This document shows, in pieces, positions 23,872 through 32,662 of a stretch of DNA of 32,662 nucleotides. Source of the stretch: Prochlorococcus marinus str. MIT 9314 (GTDB lineage: Bacteria; Cyanobacteriota; Cyanobacteriia; PCC-6307; Cyanobiaceae). Each line of letters opens with the position of its first letter. Positions within the stretch are counted from its first letter, which is position 1. Below the pieces are notes generated by a model. It was not told the origin of the DNA. It saw only the letters and a list, made by a program, of their open reading frames with translations, and did not search any database. Position numbers and translations under genes: made by a program. The stretch lies in the NCBI RefSeq assembly GCF_000760035.1, contig NZ_JNAO01000003.1, forward strand, positions 1-32,662, read 5' to 3'.

Positions 23872-24894
23872 TTACTCCCAATTTTTGGCAACAATCTCTG
23901 CTAAATCTACAACTCTCTGACTATAACCCCACTCATTGTCATACCATGCAAGCACCTTTACAAGGTTATCTCCAATACACATAGTAAGATCACTATCTAC
24001 AATTGATGATTCATTGGTACCTGCATAATCGCTTGACACTAATGGTTCATCTCCATACTTAATGATTCCTTTCATAGTGCTTAAAGATGCTTCCTTGAGA
24101 GCATTATTGACTTCTTCAGCTGTGACAGATTTAGAAGATTCAAAAACAAAATCTACTGCTGAAACGTTAGGAGTGGGAACTCTCATTGCAATCCCAGTTA
24201 ATTTGCCTTTCATTTCTGGGTATACAAGAGCTACTGCTTTTGCAGCCCCTGTAGAAGTAGGAACAATGTTTGTAGCAGCGGCTCTAGCCCTTCTTAAATC
24301 TCTATGACTGTTATCTAAAATTCTTTGATCACCTGTATAACTATGAATTGTAGTCATCAAACCTTTATTTATCCCAAAAGTTTGATCTAAAACTTTGACT
24401 ACAGGAGCTAAACAGTTCGTTGTACAACTAGCATTACTCAAAATATCGTAATCTTTGTGTTTATATATATCAGCATTAACACCAACTACATAAGTACCAA
24501 CGCCATCGCCTTTACCAGGCGCAGTTAAGATAACTTTTTTTGCGCCTACCTCTAAGTGCTTACTTGCACCTACGTCTGTATTAAATACTCCAGTAGATTC
24601 AATAACCAAATCTACACCCCAGTCTTTCCAAGGGAGATTCATTGGGTTTCTATCTGAAAAACATTTAATTGTCTTGTTATTAATTACAAAAGTATCATCA
24701 GTATATTGAATATCAACACCATCAAGTTGACCAAGGACTGAGTCATATTTTAATAAATGAGCATTTGTCTTAGGATCTGATGTAACGTTAATTCCTACTA
24801 CTTCAATATTGGTGTAAGCCCCTCTACTAAGCCAACAACGCATAAAGTTTCGACCAATTCTGCCAAAGCCGTTAATTGCAACACGCAAAGTCAT
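23872..24894 (-). CDS. gap2: Glyceraldehyde-3-phosphate dehydrogenase, photosynthetic type
   Basis: 340 residues. [11 protein letters not shown] binds NAD(P); catalytic Cys157 sits in [23 protein letters not shown] and [14 protein letters not shown] are conserved. In cyanobacteria Gap2 serves the Calvin cycle with NADPH or NADH. Assignment to Gap2 over Gap1 rests on gene context and overall similarity from memory. A -10-like TATGAT lies at 24931-24936 on the minus strand upstream. Confidence 0.94.
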   Translation of the reverse strand: MTLRVAINGFGRIGRNFMRCWLSRGAYTNIEVVGINVTSDPKTNAHLLKYDSVLGQLDGVDIQYTDDTFVINNKTIKCFSDRNPMNLPWKDWGVDLVIESTGVFNTDVGASKHLEVGAKKVILTAPGKGDGVGTYVVGVNADIYKHKDYDILSNASCTTNCLAPVVKVLDQTFGINKGLMTTIHSYTGDQRILDNSHRDLRRARAAATNIVPTSTGAAKAVALVYPEMKGKLTGIAMRVPTPNVSAVDFVFESSKSVTAEEVNNALKEASLSTMKGIIKYGDEPLVSSDYAGTNESSIVDSDLTMCIGDNLVKVLAWYDNEWGYSQRVVDLAEIVAKNWE

Positions 24895-25087
24895 AACTAA
24901 TAATTTCTAAATGATTAACCTAAGTTGCTGATCATACTGAATTTTGTGCAATAACGTAAGGTTTTTTTGATTTATTAAGCAAATAAGTCTAGTTTTGTAT
25001 TAATTCAAGAAAAAAAAACATTTTTTTTTAAGAAAAAATAGCAAAATTTTACCTACAAGTTATTTTGATTTAAGTAAAAGATAAACA
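24895..25087. promoter_or_regulatory. Divergent gap2-murC promoter region
   Basis: 193 bp without a gene. Possible gap2 -10 (TATGAT, minus strand, 24931-24936). Nine A, CA, nine T at 25010-25029 form a homopolymer inverted repeat that would bend DNA or form a weak hairpin. No confident murC promoter. Confidence 0.35.
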
Positions 25088-26497
25088 TTGGATAAAAAAT
25101 TACTTTTGAAAAGTCATTTTCATTTTATTGGGATCGGAGGTATTGGAATGTCAGCATTAGCAATGGGTTTACTTAAAAAAGGTTGTTCAGTTTCAGGGTC
25201 TGATTTAGTTAAAAACGATGAAACTTATAAATTGGAGAAACTAGGTGCAGTAATCTTTACTTCTCAAGTTCGACAAAATATTGAATTTGTTACTTCAAAA
25301 TTTACCAACAGATTAATTAATTTTGTTGTAACCTCCGCGATCAAGCCAGAAAATGAAGAATTTTCGTATTGCAAAGAAAAAAATTTACCAATAAAACATC
25401 GTTCGGAAATACTTGCAATGCTAATGCGCACTTATACTGTATTGGCAATAGCAGGCAGCCACGGAAAAACATCAACTAGTACATTTCTTTCTACGATACT
25501 TGAGTTATGTACACGTAATTCTTCCTCAATAACTGGAGGCATAATTCCTATTTACAACTCTAATTGTCATTTAGAAAATACAAAATACTTAGTAGCTGAA
25601 GTTGATGAATCTGATGGGACTATTGACAAATATAAATCTGATATTGGAATAATCAATAACATTGATTTTGATCATTGCGATCACTTTTCTAATTTAAGTG
25701 AAGTCATATCTTCTTTTAAAAGTTTCGCTAAAAACTCTAAAAAATTATTACTTAATTTTGATTGTGAAACCTCAAGAAAAAATTTTTATTCTAATTATAA
25801 GTGGTCAAATTCTACGGCTAAAAACGTAGCATATGCAATAATCCCGACTGAAATTAATTCAAAGTATACAATTGGAAAATATTATGAAAATGGAAATTTT
25901 ATCAGTAATGTAAATATTCCAATTCCAGGACTTCACAATCTATCCAATATCACAGCAGCAATAGCAGCTTCCAGAATGATAGGAGTAGATTTTATAGAAA
26001 TTAAGAAAAATTTAAAATATTTGAAATTGCCAAAAAAAAGATTTGAATTTAGAGGCCAAATAGATGAAAGAAGTTTATATGATGATTATGCACATCACCC
26101 AAAAGAAATAAAAGAAACAATTAAGTTGGGAAGATTATTTATTAAGAAAAAAAATAATAATGAATTTCAACAAAATAGATTGATAGCTTTGTTTCAACCT
26201 CATAGATATTCTAGAGTAAAGCAATTTAATAAAGAATTCGCTGAAGAATTATCAAAAGCAGATGTAATTTATGTAACAAGTATTTATGGAGCAGGAGAAA
26301 GAAACGAAGATAAAATTACTTCGAAAATTATTACTGATCTGATTTATAAAAAAAATAAAAATGTTAGTTACATAAATAATTATTATGAAGTTTCAAAGAA
26401 TTTTTACGAATTGACTCAAAAAGGGGATTTAATTTTGAATATGGGAGCTGGTGATTGTCATAATTTGTGGACAATTTTAAATGGAAAAAATAATTAA
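25088..26497 (+). CDS. murC: UDP-N-acetylmuramate-L-alanine ligase
   Basis: 469 residues from a TTG start. GIGGIGMSALAMGL (UDP-binding N-domain), the ATP P-loop AGSHGKTSTSTF, EVDESDGT, and DDYAHHPKEIKETI of the C-terminal domain. Adds L-alanine to UDP-MurNAc in the cytosol. No better ATG lies upstream in frame. murB follows 16 bp later, an operon for consecutive peptidoglycan steps. Confidence 0.95.
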   Translation: MDKKLLLKSHFHFIGIGGIGMSALAMGLLKKGCSVSGSDLVKNDETYKLEKLGAVIFTSQVRQNIEFVTSKFTNRLINFVVTSAIKPENEEFSYCKEKNLPIKHRSEILAMLMRTYTVLAIAGSHGKTSTSTFLSTILELCTRNSSSITGGIIPIYNSNCHLENTKYLVAEVDESDGTIDKYKSDIGIINNIDFDHCDHFSNLSEVISSFKSFAKNSKKLLLNFDCETSRKNFYSNYKWSNSTAKNVAYAIIPTEINSKYTIGKYYENGNFISNVNIPIPGLHNLSNITAAIAASRMIGVDFIEIKKNLKYLKLPKKRFEFRGQIDERSLYDDYAHHPKEIKETIKLGRLFIKKKNNNEFQQNRLIALFQPHRYSRVKQFNKEFAEELSKADVIYVTSIYGAGERNEDKITSKIITDLIYKKNKNVSYINNYYEVSKNFYELTQKGDLILNMGAGDCHNLWTILNGKNN

Positions 26498-26513
26498 AAT
26501 AAATAACTAATTT

Positions 26514-27407
26514 ATGAACAAAAAAATTTTTTCTGAAAACTGTAATTTAAGTAGTTATACAACTATAAAAGTGGGAGGAGTGGCTGAATATTTTGCTGAG
26601 CCGAAAAGCGTTGAAGAACTTTCATATCTAATAAAATGGGCTAATTTAAATAAACAAAGATGTCAAATAATTGGCGCAGGTTCAAATCTTTTAATAAATA
26701 ATATTTTCATAAAAGGCTTAGTTGTTTGTACAAAAAAATTGAAATCACTAAAGATAGAACCATATTCAGGAATTATTGAAGCGGAAGCAGGTGTAATGCT
26801 CCCAACATTATCTAATTCTCTTGCTAAAAATGGATTGCAAGGAGGGGAATGGGCTGTAGGAATTCCAGGAACATTAGGAGGAGCAATTTTTATGAATGCC
26901 GGCACAGGTAATTTATCGCTAGCAAAAAATCTTATTTCCGTAAAAGTTATTAATAATAAAACTCTTGAAAAACTTAAAATTGAAAAAAAAGATATCAATT
27001 TTGAGTATAGATTTAGCTCTTTTCAAAAAAATGATTTAACAATTATTAGTGCAAGATTACATTTTGAACCTAATGGAAATCTAGAAAAATTAATTCAAAC
27101 AACCAAAAATAACCTTAAATTAAAAACAGAAACACAACCATATCATCAACCAAGTTTTGGTAGTGTTTTTAAAAATCCTGAAAAAAATTATGCAGCAAAA
27201 TTAATTGATGATATGGGTTTAAAGGGATTTAAAATTGGCGGTGCTGAAATTTCTACAATGCATTCAAATTTTATAATTAACACTTCTTCAGCAAGTTCAA
27301 AAGATATTTATAAATTAATAACAGTAATTCAACAAAAAGTACTACAAAACAAAGGGATTTATTTGCAACCGGAAGTAAGAATGATTGGTTTTGACTATCC
27401 TAACTAA
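26514..27407 (+). CDS. murB: UDP-N-acetylenolpyruvoylglucosamine reductase
   Basis: 297 residues. [17 protein letters not shown] starts the FAD domain; [10 protein letters not shown] and [15 protein letters not shown] bind [18 protein letters not shown] holds the catalytic Ser; the C-terminal QPEVRMIG carries the Glu. Reduces enolpyruvyl-UDP-GlcNAc with NADPH. The protein lacks the extra loop of longer (type I) enzymes, so it is type II. Same operon as murC. Confidence 0.95.
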   Translation: MNKKIFSENCNLSSYTTIKVGGVAEYFAEPKSVEELSYLIKWANLNKQRCQIIGAGSNLLINNIFIKGLVVCTKKLKSLKIEPYSGIIEAEAGVMLPTLSNSLAKNGLQGGEWAVGIPGTLGGAIFMNAGTGNLSLAKNLISVKVINNKTLEKLKIEKKDINFEYRFSSFQKNDLTIISARLHFEPNGNLEKLIQTTKNNLKLKTETQPYHQPSFGSVFKNPEKNYAAKLIDDMGLKGFKIGGAEISTMHSNFIINTSSASSKDIYKLITVIQQKVLQNKGIYLQPEVRMIGFDYPN

Positions 27408-27424
27408 AGAAACGTTTTTACAAA

Positions 27425-27775
27425 ATGGCGGGTTTTGGACTTCCTAACTTTGGACAACTTACAGAAGCTTTTAAAAAAGCTAAACAAATTCAGCAAGATG
27501 CTCAAAAATTACAAGATGAACTTGAAAATATGGAAATTGAAGGCACAAGTGATGATGAGATGATAAAAGTTTGGATTAGTGGAAACCAACTTCCTTTAAA
27601 GGTAGAAGTCAAAGAAAATATCTTAAATGCAAATAAAGAACAAATAGAGCAAAACATTCTACAAGCTATGCAAAAAGCTCATGAATTATCAACTACAACT
27701 ATGAAAGAAAGAATGAACGATTTGACTGGCGGATTAAATCTTAATCTTCCTGGTTTTGATAATAGCGACTCTTAG
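27425..27775 (+). CDS. YbaB/EbfC nucleoid-associated protein
   Basis: 116 residues, dominated by two long helices flanking a small sheet, the YbaB/EbfC fold: [26 protein letters not shown], then [19 protein letters not shown], then [22 protein letters not shown]. Binds DNA as a dimer. Last gene of the murC-murB-ybaB run; overlaps the convergent rsgA by 35 bp. Confidence 0.9.
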   Translation: MAGFGLPNFGQLTEAFKKAKQIQQDAQKLQDELENMEIEGTSDDEMIKVWISGNQLPLKVEVKENILNANKEQIEQNILQAMQKAHELSTTTMKERMNDLTGGLNLNLPGFDNSDS

Positions 27776-28658
27776 AAGAATCAATCATTTCTCTATAAAA
27801 AGAATATCTTTCAAAGGATTTATTTAAATTACATCCCTCATCGTTTAAATGTAAGCAGTTACGAAATTTACACTTAATTCCTTCTTCGATTACCTGTTTA
27901 TATATTTCTGAATAAAGATTTGGTAACAACTTAATATCAACCTCTAGAGGTTGCATATTAAATCCAGGAGTATCCACAATGTAACTTTGATTCGAAATAG
28001 AAAATAACTCAACATTTCGAGTAGTATTTTTTCCTCTCTTAATTTTATGGGAAACTGGAGAAGTACTATTTTGAAGACCTGGAATAATCATATTTAGCAA
28101 AGTAGTTTTACCAACTCCGGATGGACCCATAAAAATCGAACATTCTTTTTGCTTTAACTCAGCTAATAAATTTTTAAAACAATCAGACTTCTGTAAATTT
28201 AAAGTAATTATTTGGTAACCCCATTTCTCAAATTTATCAATTAGATATGATCTTCTTTTATCAGAAATTAAATCACACTTTGTCAAAACTAATGAGACTT
28301 CAACTCCCATTGATTCTGCTGATATCAAAAACCTATTAACTTGAGATAAATTTAACTCCGGTTCTTCAACGGAAAAAGTGACGTATATGTTAGAAATATT
28401 TGCAACTGAGGGTCTACCTAAAAGATTTTTTCTTTTTTCTAGACTTGTTATTGATGCGCGTTTACTTTGAAAATCAATTTTTTCAATCACTACTTCGTCT
28501 CCAACATAAATTAATTGATTATTGAAATTTATAGACTTCCTCACCTTACATAAAAATTTCTCACTATTTCCAGAATTTTCTTGATTTTTTAAATCAACTA
28601 AAAAATAATCATTAAATTTTTTCGTAACTAAACCTAAATGTTTCTTATTAATTTTCAT
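27741..28658 (-). CDS. rsgA: Ribosome small subunit-dependent GTPase A
   Basis: 305 residues. OB-fold N-terminus, then a circularly permuted GTPase with G4 (LTKCD) before G1 ([12 protein letters not shown]) and G3 (DTPGF), then a zinc site ([14 protein letters not shown]). Checks the maturing 30S subunit. The start overlaps the stop of the TusA-like gene by 11 bp. Confidence 0.94.
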   Translation of the reverse strand: MKINKKHLGLVTKKFNDYFLVDLKNQENSGNSEKFLCKVRKSINFNNQLIYVGDEVVIEKIDFQSKRASITSLEKRKNLLGRPSVANISNIYVTFSVEEPELNLSQVNRFLISAESMGVEVSLVLTKCDLISDKRRSYLIDKFEKWGYQIITLNLQKSDCFKNLLAELKQKECSIFMGPSGVGKTTLLNMIIPGLQNSTSPVSHKIKRGKNTTRNVELFSISNQSYIVDTPGFNMQPLEVDIKLLPNLYSEIYKQVIEEGIKCKFRNCLHLNDEGCNLNKSFERYSFYREMIDSSKSRYYQNQED

Positions 28659-28878
28659 TCAATATTTTGATTTTTATAAATTTTTCATTTTCTTTAATTT
28701 GTTTAAACAAACATCCCATCTCTTGTAAGTTCTTTAGTACCATTTCTTCTGGTTCACCTTTATCTAGTTCAACTATAAGATGTTCATGTTTAGATAACTT
28801 CTCCAAAGCTAATTTGATTTTGACAACATTTAAAGGACATGGAACAGATTTAAGATCCAAATGCTTTAAAGAAGTCAT
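28648..28878 (-). CDS. TusA/SirA-family sulfur carrier-like protein
   Basis: 76 residues. LDLKSVPCPLNVVKIKLALEKL holds the family Cys in the CPxx motif (Asn replaces the usual second Pro), followed by LIVELDKGEPEEMVLKNLQEMG. Members carry sulfur for tRNA thiolation or cofactor synthesis; the actual partner here is unknown. The start abuts the dnaJ stop and the end overlaps rsgA, so one transcript with dnaJ is likely. Confidence 0.88.
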   Translation of the reverse strand: MTSLKHLDLKSVPCPLNVVKIKLALEKLSKHEHLIVELDKGEPEEMVLKNLQEMGCLFKQIKENEKFIKIKILNEN

Positions 28879-30002
28879 TAGGATTCTTTACCAAATAATT
28901 TACTAAAAAGTCCACTACTGGAATTAATATTTTTATCTGAATATTGAGAAGCTAAACCTTCTAAAAGCTTTCGTTCTTCGTCAGTTATACGAGTTGGCAA
29001 TTTTACCTTTACTAAAACTTCATGATTTCCTCTAGCAACAGGATTACCAAGTCTAGGTACCCCTTTATTCTCAAGTGAAAGAGTTGTATTTGGCTGGGTA
29101 CCACTTGGAATTTTTAAATTAACATTCCCATCAACTGTAGTAATTTTAACAGTGTCTCCTAAAATAGCCTGTAAATAACTCACATCTATTTCTGAATAAA
29201 TAGTTATACCATCTCTTTTAAGTTTTGAATCATTTTTAACCTTTATAAAAACATAAAGATCTCCAGGTGGGCCCCCTTTCAAACCAACATTTCCCTCTCC
29301 GGAAACTCTTAATTTAGTACCCGTATCAACTCCCGCAGGAATATTAATTCTTAATTTTTTTCTGACTTGCTTTACTCCATTACCGCCGCAACTTAAACAC
29401 GGATCTGCAATTATCTGACCAGCTCCATTACATGTAGGACATTCAGCTACTTGCGTAAAATTACCAAAAGGAGTTCTTGTGGCTCTTCTAACTTGTCCAC
29501 TTCCCCCACAAGTTGAACAAGTTTTTGGTCCAGTTCCTTGTTTAGCCCCTGTTCCCCTACAGACTTCACATGTTTCAAGATGAGGAATTTTAATTTCTCT
29601 TTGTTGACCAAATATTGCATCTTTAAAGTCAACATTAAGGTCATACCTTAGATCATCACCTTGTTGAGGGCCTCTTCTTTGAGTTCTTCCTCCTTGGGGA
29701 TTTGGTCCACCAAAGCCATTAAAAAAAGTTTCAAATAAATCTGCAAAGCCACCCATATCGCCCATATCAGGCATGCCAGCGGCTCCTCCAAGGCCAGCCT
29801 CACCAAACTGATCATATCTAGCTCTTGTTTCAGGATCGGCTAAAGCTTCATAAGCCTTACCAATTTCTTTAAATTTATCTTCAGCTCCAGGTTCTTTATT
29901 AACATCAGGATGATATTGTCTTGCTAATTTTCTATAAGCCCTTTTTAAGGTATCCGCATCAGCATCTCTTGAAACTCCAAGTATTTGGTAAAAATCAGCC
30001 AT
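28878..30002 (-). CDS. dnaJ: Chaperone protein DnaJ
   Basis: 374 residues. J domain with His31-Pro-Asp33, a Gly/Phe/Met-rich linker (about 70-115), four CxxCxGxG zinc repeats ([32 protein letters not shown]) and two C-terminal substrate domains: a full type I DnaJ. Stimulates DnaK ATPase. 29 bp after grpE on the same strand. Confidence 0.96.
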   Translation of the reverse strand: MADFYQILGVSRDADADTLKRAYRKLARQYHPDVNKEPGAEDKFKEIGKAYEALADPETRARYDQFGEAGLGGAAGMPDMGDMGGFADLFETFFNGFGGPNPQGGRTQRRGPQQGDDLRYDLNVDFKDAIFGQQREIKIPHLETCEVCRGTGAKQGTGPKTCSTCGGSGQVRRATRTPFGNFTQVAECPTCNGAGQIIADPCLSCGGNGVKQVRKKLRINIPAGVDTGTKLRVSGEGNVGLKGGPPGDLYVFIKVKNDSKLKRDGITIYSEIDVSYLQAILGDTVKITTVDGNVNLKIPSGTQPNTTLSLENKGVPRLGNPVARGNHEVLVKVKLPTRITDEERKLLEGLASQYSDKNINSSSGLFSKLFGKES

Positions 30003-30031
30003 TAAATAATGCTCAAATAAGAATTTGGAAT

Positions 30032-30748
30032 TTATTCATCTTCAGAAGTATTTACCTCTGAATCGACATCCCTTTCAACTGTATCCTTTTCTACTTCCTG
30101 TTGTGAATTTTGTTTACCAGGTCCCATAGAAACCTTGACCAATGCATGTCTCAGAACCTTACCTTCTAGGTGATATCCTCGCTGCAATTCTTCAATAATA
30201 AAATCCTCTTCAAACTCTTCACTAGGTTCCCTTAATACAGCTTCATGCAAATTTGGATCAAATTGCTGACCAACAACTCTCATGGGTGATACTCCCTGTT
30301 GTTTTAAAACTTCTACCAATTGTTTATACAATCCTTGATAACTTCTATGAAGAGCTTGAGCTTCTTCACTTTCTGGTTTGAGTTGTTGTCTTGCTCTCTC
30401 AAAATTATCAACAATAGGAAGTATTGCAGTTAAAGTCTTTGAAACGAGTTGAATTTTTAAATCGTCCTGGTCCCTAGACTGTCTTTTTCTGAAATTATCA
30501 AAATCTGCTGAAATCCTTACATATTGATTTTTTAATGTCTCATGTTCTTTTTCTAATTGTTCTAATCTTGCATCATTATTAGAAATAGTATTTTTTAATT
30601 CTTCAGCATTAATTTCTTCTGTTTTTTCAGAGGATAATTCATCAGTTTCGGTAGTTGACTTTTGAGTAGATGATTTATCTTCAGGAGAATTACCCTGGAT
30701 AGAATCATCATTTTCTTTATTAATATTGTCTGATTGATTTTCAATCAT
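30032..30748 (-). CDS. grpE: Nucleotide exchange factor GrpE
   Basis: 238 residues. An acidic, low-complexity N-terminus (1-55), a long coiled coil (about 55-100), then the beta domain with NFERARQQL and [20 protein letters not shown]. Releases ADP from DnaK. The acidic C-terminal tail is longer than in E. coli. Followed by dnaJ and probably co-transcribed. Confidence 0.95.
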   Translation of the reverse strand: MIENQSDNINKENDDSIQGNSPEDKSSTQKSTTETDELSSEKTEEINAEELKNTISNNDARLEQLEKEHETLKNQYVRISADFDNFRKRQSRDQDDLKIQLVSKTLTAILPIVDNFERARQQLKPESEEAQALHRSYQGLYKQLVEVLKQQGVSPMRVVGQQFDPNLHEAVLREPSEEFEEDFIIEELQRGYHLEGKVLRHALVKVSMGPGKQNSQQEVEKDTVERDVDSEVNTSEDE

Positions 30749-30822
30749 TTTTCAAAAATTTAATAAAACTATTCTCCAATAAAGTGATGCACAAAACAAG
30801 TTGCGGAAGGCCGCACAAATAT

Positions 30823-31317
30823 TTAGTCAGGAATAAACCTTAATGCTAGTCCATTGTTGCAGTATCTTTTGCCAGTAGGAAGTGGCCCATCATTGAAGAC
30901 ATGTCCTTGATGACCTCCACATCTAGAGCAATGATATTCAGTTCTAGGGACTATTAACTTAAAATCAACTTTTGTTTCTACTGATCCCTGAATTGAGTCC
31001 CAAAAACTTGGCCATCCTGTACCACTATCATACTTTTTATCTGAGGAAAAAAGCGGCAAATCGCATCCTGCACAGTGAAACATCCCTTTTCTTTTCTCAT
31101 TATTTAATTGGCTGCTAAAAGCTCTTTCAGTCCCTTCCTCCCTCAAAATATAATAAGATTCTGGACTAAGCCTAGCTTTCCATTCTTCTTTTGAGAAATT
31201 CCACTCTTCTTTAGAAGCAAGTGAAGATGCTAATACTTGCATGGGATTGAAGATTAATTTTAAGATTGACATAGTAGGAATTAGAATAAAAGCTCTTCTT
31301 GATAGAAATTGATTCAT
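30823..31317 (-). CDS. msrB: Peptide methionine-R-sulfoxide reductase with Tat-like signal
   Basis: 164 residues. Zinc cysteines C82-x-x-C85 and C130-x-x-C133, GTGWPSFW (99-106), HVFNDGP and the resolving/catalytic Cys153 in RYCNNG. Repairs methionine-R-sulfoxide. The N-terminus has twin Arg in LSRRAFIL followed by a hydrophobic stretch to VLASS, a Tat-type export signal, so this copy may act in the periplasm or thylakoid lumen. A thioredoxin-like reductant would be needed there. Confidence 0.9.
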   Translation of the reverse strand: MNQFLSRRAFILIPTMSILKLIFNPMQVLASSLASKEEWNFSKEEWKARLSPESYYILREEGTERAFSSQLNNEKRKGMFHCAGCDLPLFSSDKKYDSGTGWPSFWDSIQGSVETKVDFKLIVPRTEYHCSRCGGHQGHVFNDGPLPTGKRYCNNGLALRFIPD

Positions 31318-31337
31318 ATATTTAAATCACAAAAAAA

Positions 31338-32342
31338 ATGAATTTCATGCAACCTAATTCTATTAAAAATATTCACAAATTAAGTATTGCTCCAATGATG
31401 GATTGTACTGATAAACACTTTAGAATGATAATGAGAAAAATAAGTTCTGAGGCTCTATTATATACTGAAATGATTGTGGCCCAGAGTTTAGTTTATACAA
31501 ATAAAAGAGAAAATTTTCTAGACTTTAATGATGAAGAACACCCGATATCGATTCAGTTTGGTGGGGACGATCCGAAAATCCTTAAAGAGGTCGCCCAAAT
31601 GGCACAGGATTGGGGTTATGACGAAATAAACTTTAATGTTGGTTGTCCGAGTCCAAGGGTCTGTTCTGGAAATTTTGGCGCTTCACTTATGAAAGACCCT
31701 GAAAAAGTAGCAAAATGTATAGAGTCCTTAAAAAATAATTGCAAGTTACCAGTAACTATCAAACACAGAATTGGTGTGGACAATGATGATGGTTTCATTA
31801 ACCTGAATAATTTCGTAAGAATTATTGCAAATGCCGGTGCAGACAGATTTACAGTTCATGCAAGGAAAGCCATATTAAAAGGTCTAAATCCAAAACAAAA
31901 TAGAACAATACCTCCACTAAATTATGATGTAGTAAAAAAATTAAAAGAATCAAATCCAAATTTATTAATAGAAATTAATGGAGGTTTAACAAATATCGAT
32001 CAATCATTAAAAGCCTTGAATGATTTTGATGGGGTCATGATTGGACGGTCAATTTATAAACATCCTTTGAGATGGTCTGAAATTGATCAAAAGATTTATG
32101 GAATTAATAAAAACCCCAAATCTGCTTCAAATATTATTTTTTCCTTGATTCCATACATACAAGCTCATTTAAATAATGGAGGAAAATCTTGGGATATTTG
32201 TAAACATCTTATAAATTTAGTTGAAGGTATACCAAAAGCTAAAATCTGGAGAAATCAAATTTCAAATAAATCTATAAAAAAAGAATTAAATATTGAATAT
32301 TTATTTAAACTGACAACATCGCTTAAAGAGATGGGTTACTAA
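31338..32342 (+). CDS. dusA: tRNA-dihydrouridine synthase A family
   Basis: 334 residues. SIAPMMDCTDKHFR (FMN barrel start), NFNVGCPSPRVCSGNFGASLM with the active Cys, IKHRIGVD, and HARKAILKGLNPKQNRTIPPLNY, which is specific to the DusA group. Reduces uridines in the D-loop of tRNA (U20/U20a in E. coli) with NADPH. Its stop overlaps the stop of the convergent RNA-binding protein gene by 4 bp. Confidence 0.93.
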   Translation: MNFMQPNSIKNIHKLSIAPMMDCTDKHFRMIMRKISSEALLYTEMIVAQSLVYTNKRENFLDFNDEEHPISIQFGGDDPKILKEVAQMAQDWGYDEINFNVGCPSPRVCSGNFGASLMKDPEKVAKCIESLKNNCKLPVTIKHRIGVDNDDGFINLNNFVRIIANAGADRFTVHARKAILKGLNPKQNRTIPPLNYDVVKKLKESNPNLLIEINGGLTNIDQSLKALNDFDGVMIGRSIYKHPLRWSEIDQKIYGINKNPKSASNIIFSLIPYIQAHLNNGGKSWDICKHLINLVEGIPKAKIWRNQISNKSIKKELNIEYLFKLTTSLKEMGY

Positions 32343-32662
32343 TTTGTCTCGTTTGAAGCATTGCTCTCATTAGATACCCCCCTTTTTCTTCTGATCCTAC
32401 CATTTTCATATTCAGAGTTATCAGAAGAATTTCCATAACTTCTGTCCTCCCAACCTTCTGCTCCAGAAGATTTATTAGCGTTAGAGCTATTAGATCCATT
32501 ATTTCCACCGCCATAGCCGCCACCTCCGTAGCCGCCATTATTTCCACCGCCATAGCCGCCACCTCCGTAGCCGCCATTATTTCCACCGCCATAGCCGCCA
32601 CCTCCGTAGCCGCCATTATTTCCACCGCCATAGCCGCCTCTTCCTCCTCTACGAGATCCACC
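32339..32662 (-). CDS. Glycine-rich C-terminus of an RNA-binding (RRM) protein, partial
   Basis: The minus-strand frame ending at TAG 32339-32341 is open to the window edge for 107 residues. It reads an RGG-like start (GGSRRGGRGG), then a Gly/Tyr/Asn repeat with unit GGYGGGNNGGYGG, then a polar tail with GAEGWEDRSYGN and RIRRKRG. This is the tail of cyanobacterial RRM proteins (Rbp family); the RRM domain would lie outside the window. A competing frame with Glu/Ala/Met repeats on the same strand is a shadow. Confidence 0.82.
   Translation of the reverse strand, partial: GGSRRGGRGGYGGGNNGGYGGGGYGGGNNGGYGGGGYGGGNNGGYGGGGYGGGNNGSNSSNANKSSGAEGWEDRSYGNSSDNSEYENGRIRRKRGVSNESNASNETN
32498..32638 (-). 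repeat. 39-bp perfect tandem repeat (3.6 copies) in the Gly-rich gene
   Basis: Units at 32600-32638, 32561-32599 and 32522-32560 are identical at DNA level, with a 24-bp partial at 32498-32521. Each encodes 13 residues. Perfect identity, synonymous sites included, points to recent slippage or unequal crossover, so copy number likely varies between strains. Confidence 0.9.

Noticed and set aside
25010-25029. A9-CA-T9 inverted repeat as a terminator
   Set aside because: It lies between divergent promoters with no GC stem; more likely a chance homopolymer in AT-rich DNA.
32498-32638. CRISPR array
   Set aside because: The repeats are directly adjacent without spacers and are in-frame coding for a Gly-rich tail.

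Overview
The window looks like a piece of a very AT-rich picocyanobacterial chromosome, most probably a high-light-adapted Prochlorococcus. The reasons are low GC, short intergenic gaps, compact proteins, paired Flv1/Flv3-type flavodiiron proteins, a cyanobacterial-type gap2, and a chain of genes (grpE, dnaJ, RsgA GTPase, ybaB, murB, murC, gap2, thiL, lumenal cyclophilin, efp, accB, pdxA) that I recall from Prochlorococcus. This is inference from content and order; no search was run.

Layout. (1) 2-1318 is the 3' part of a Flv3-type flavodiiron gene. (2) About 1298-5675 is a 4.37-kb integrated element lying between flv3 and flv1. It carries a tyrosine recombinase with its own repeat-rich control region, a consensus sigma70 promoter, three 18-bp direct repeats, a possible replication-initiator-like protein, two translationally coupled ribbon-helix-helix-like proteins, two unknown proteins, a strong terminator and a 46-codon gene on the other strand. 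(3) 5705-8049 holds flv1 and an FMN reductase. (4) 8072-11532 is a minus-strand block: PBP2, a 47-codon ORF, a membrane-anchored unknown and a PD-(D/E)XK nuclease. (5) 11603-12626 is a 1.0-kb segment with an orphan methyltransferase, bounded by a duplicated guaA 3' end. (6) 12605-32662 is ordinary core genome: guaA, cbiD, a class V aminotransferase, small unknowns, an AbrB-family membrane protein, an HNH nuclease, an epimerase, pdxA, accB, efp, cyclophilin, thiL, gap2, murC, murB, ybaB, rsgA, a TusA-like protein, dnaJ, grpE, msrB, dusA and the Gly-rich tail of an RNA-binding protein.

Main discovery. The element sits exactly at the 3' end of flv3. The last codons of flv3 (K-V-A-N-H-Y-stop, 1298-1318) have a diverged second copy (K-V-A-T-H-Y-stop, 5668-5688) at the far end of the element, 16 bp before the flv1 start. 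Both copies share the 8-mer AAAGTTGC. The simplest reading is that the recombinase crossed over in the last codons of flv3, that the element brought a synonymous-like replacement end which keeps flv3 intact, and that the native end was pushed next to flv1. I see no capsid, portal or terminase gene, so this is not a prophage. The integrase, Rep-like protein, iteron-like repeats and RHH proteins fit a minimal integrative plasmid or phage-satellite-like element.

A second, smaller footprint with the same logic lies at guaA: a 23-nt copy of the guaA 3' end (2 mismatches) 1,001 bp downstream of the real one, enclosing a methyltransferase gene but no integrase. Two independent 3'-end duplications of conserved protein genes within 12 kb suggest that this lineage receives small elements at protein-coding, not only tRNA, targets.
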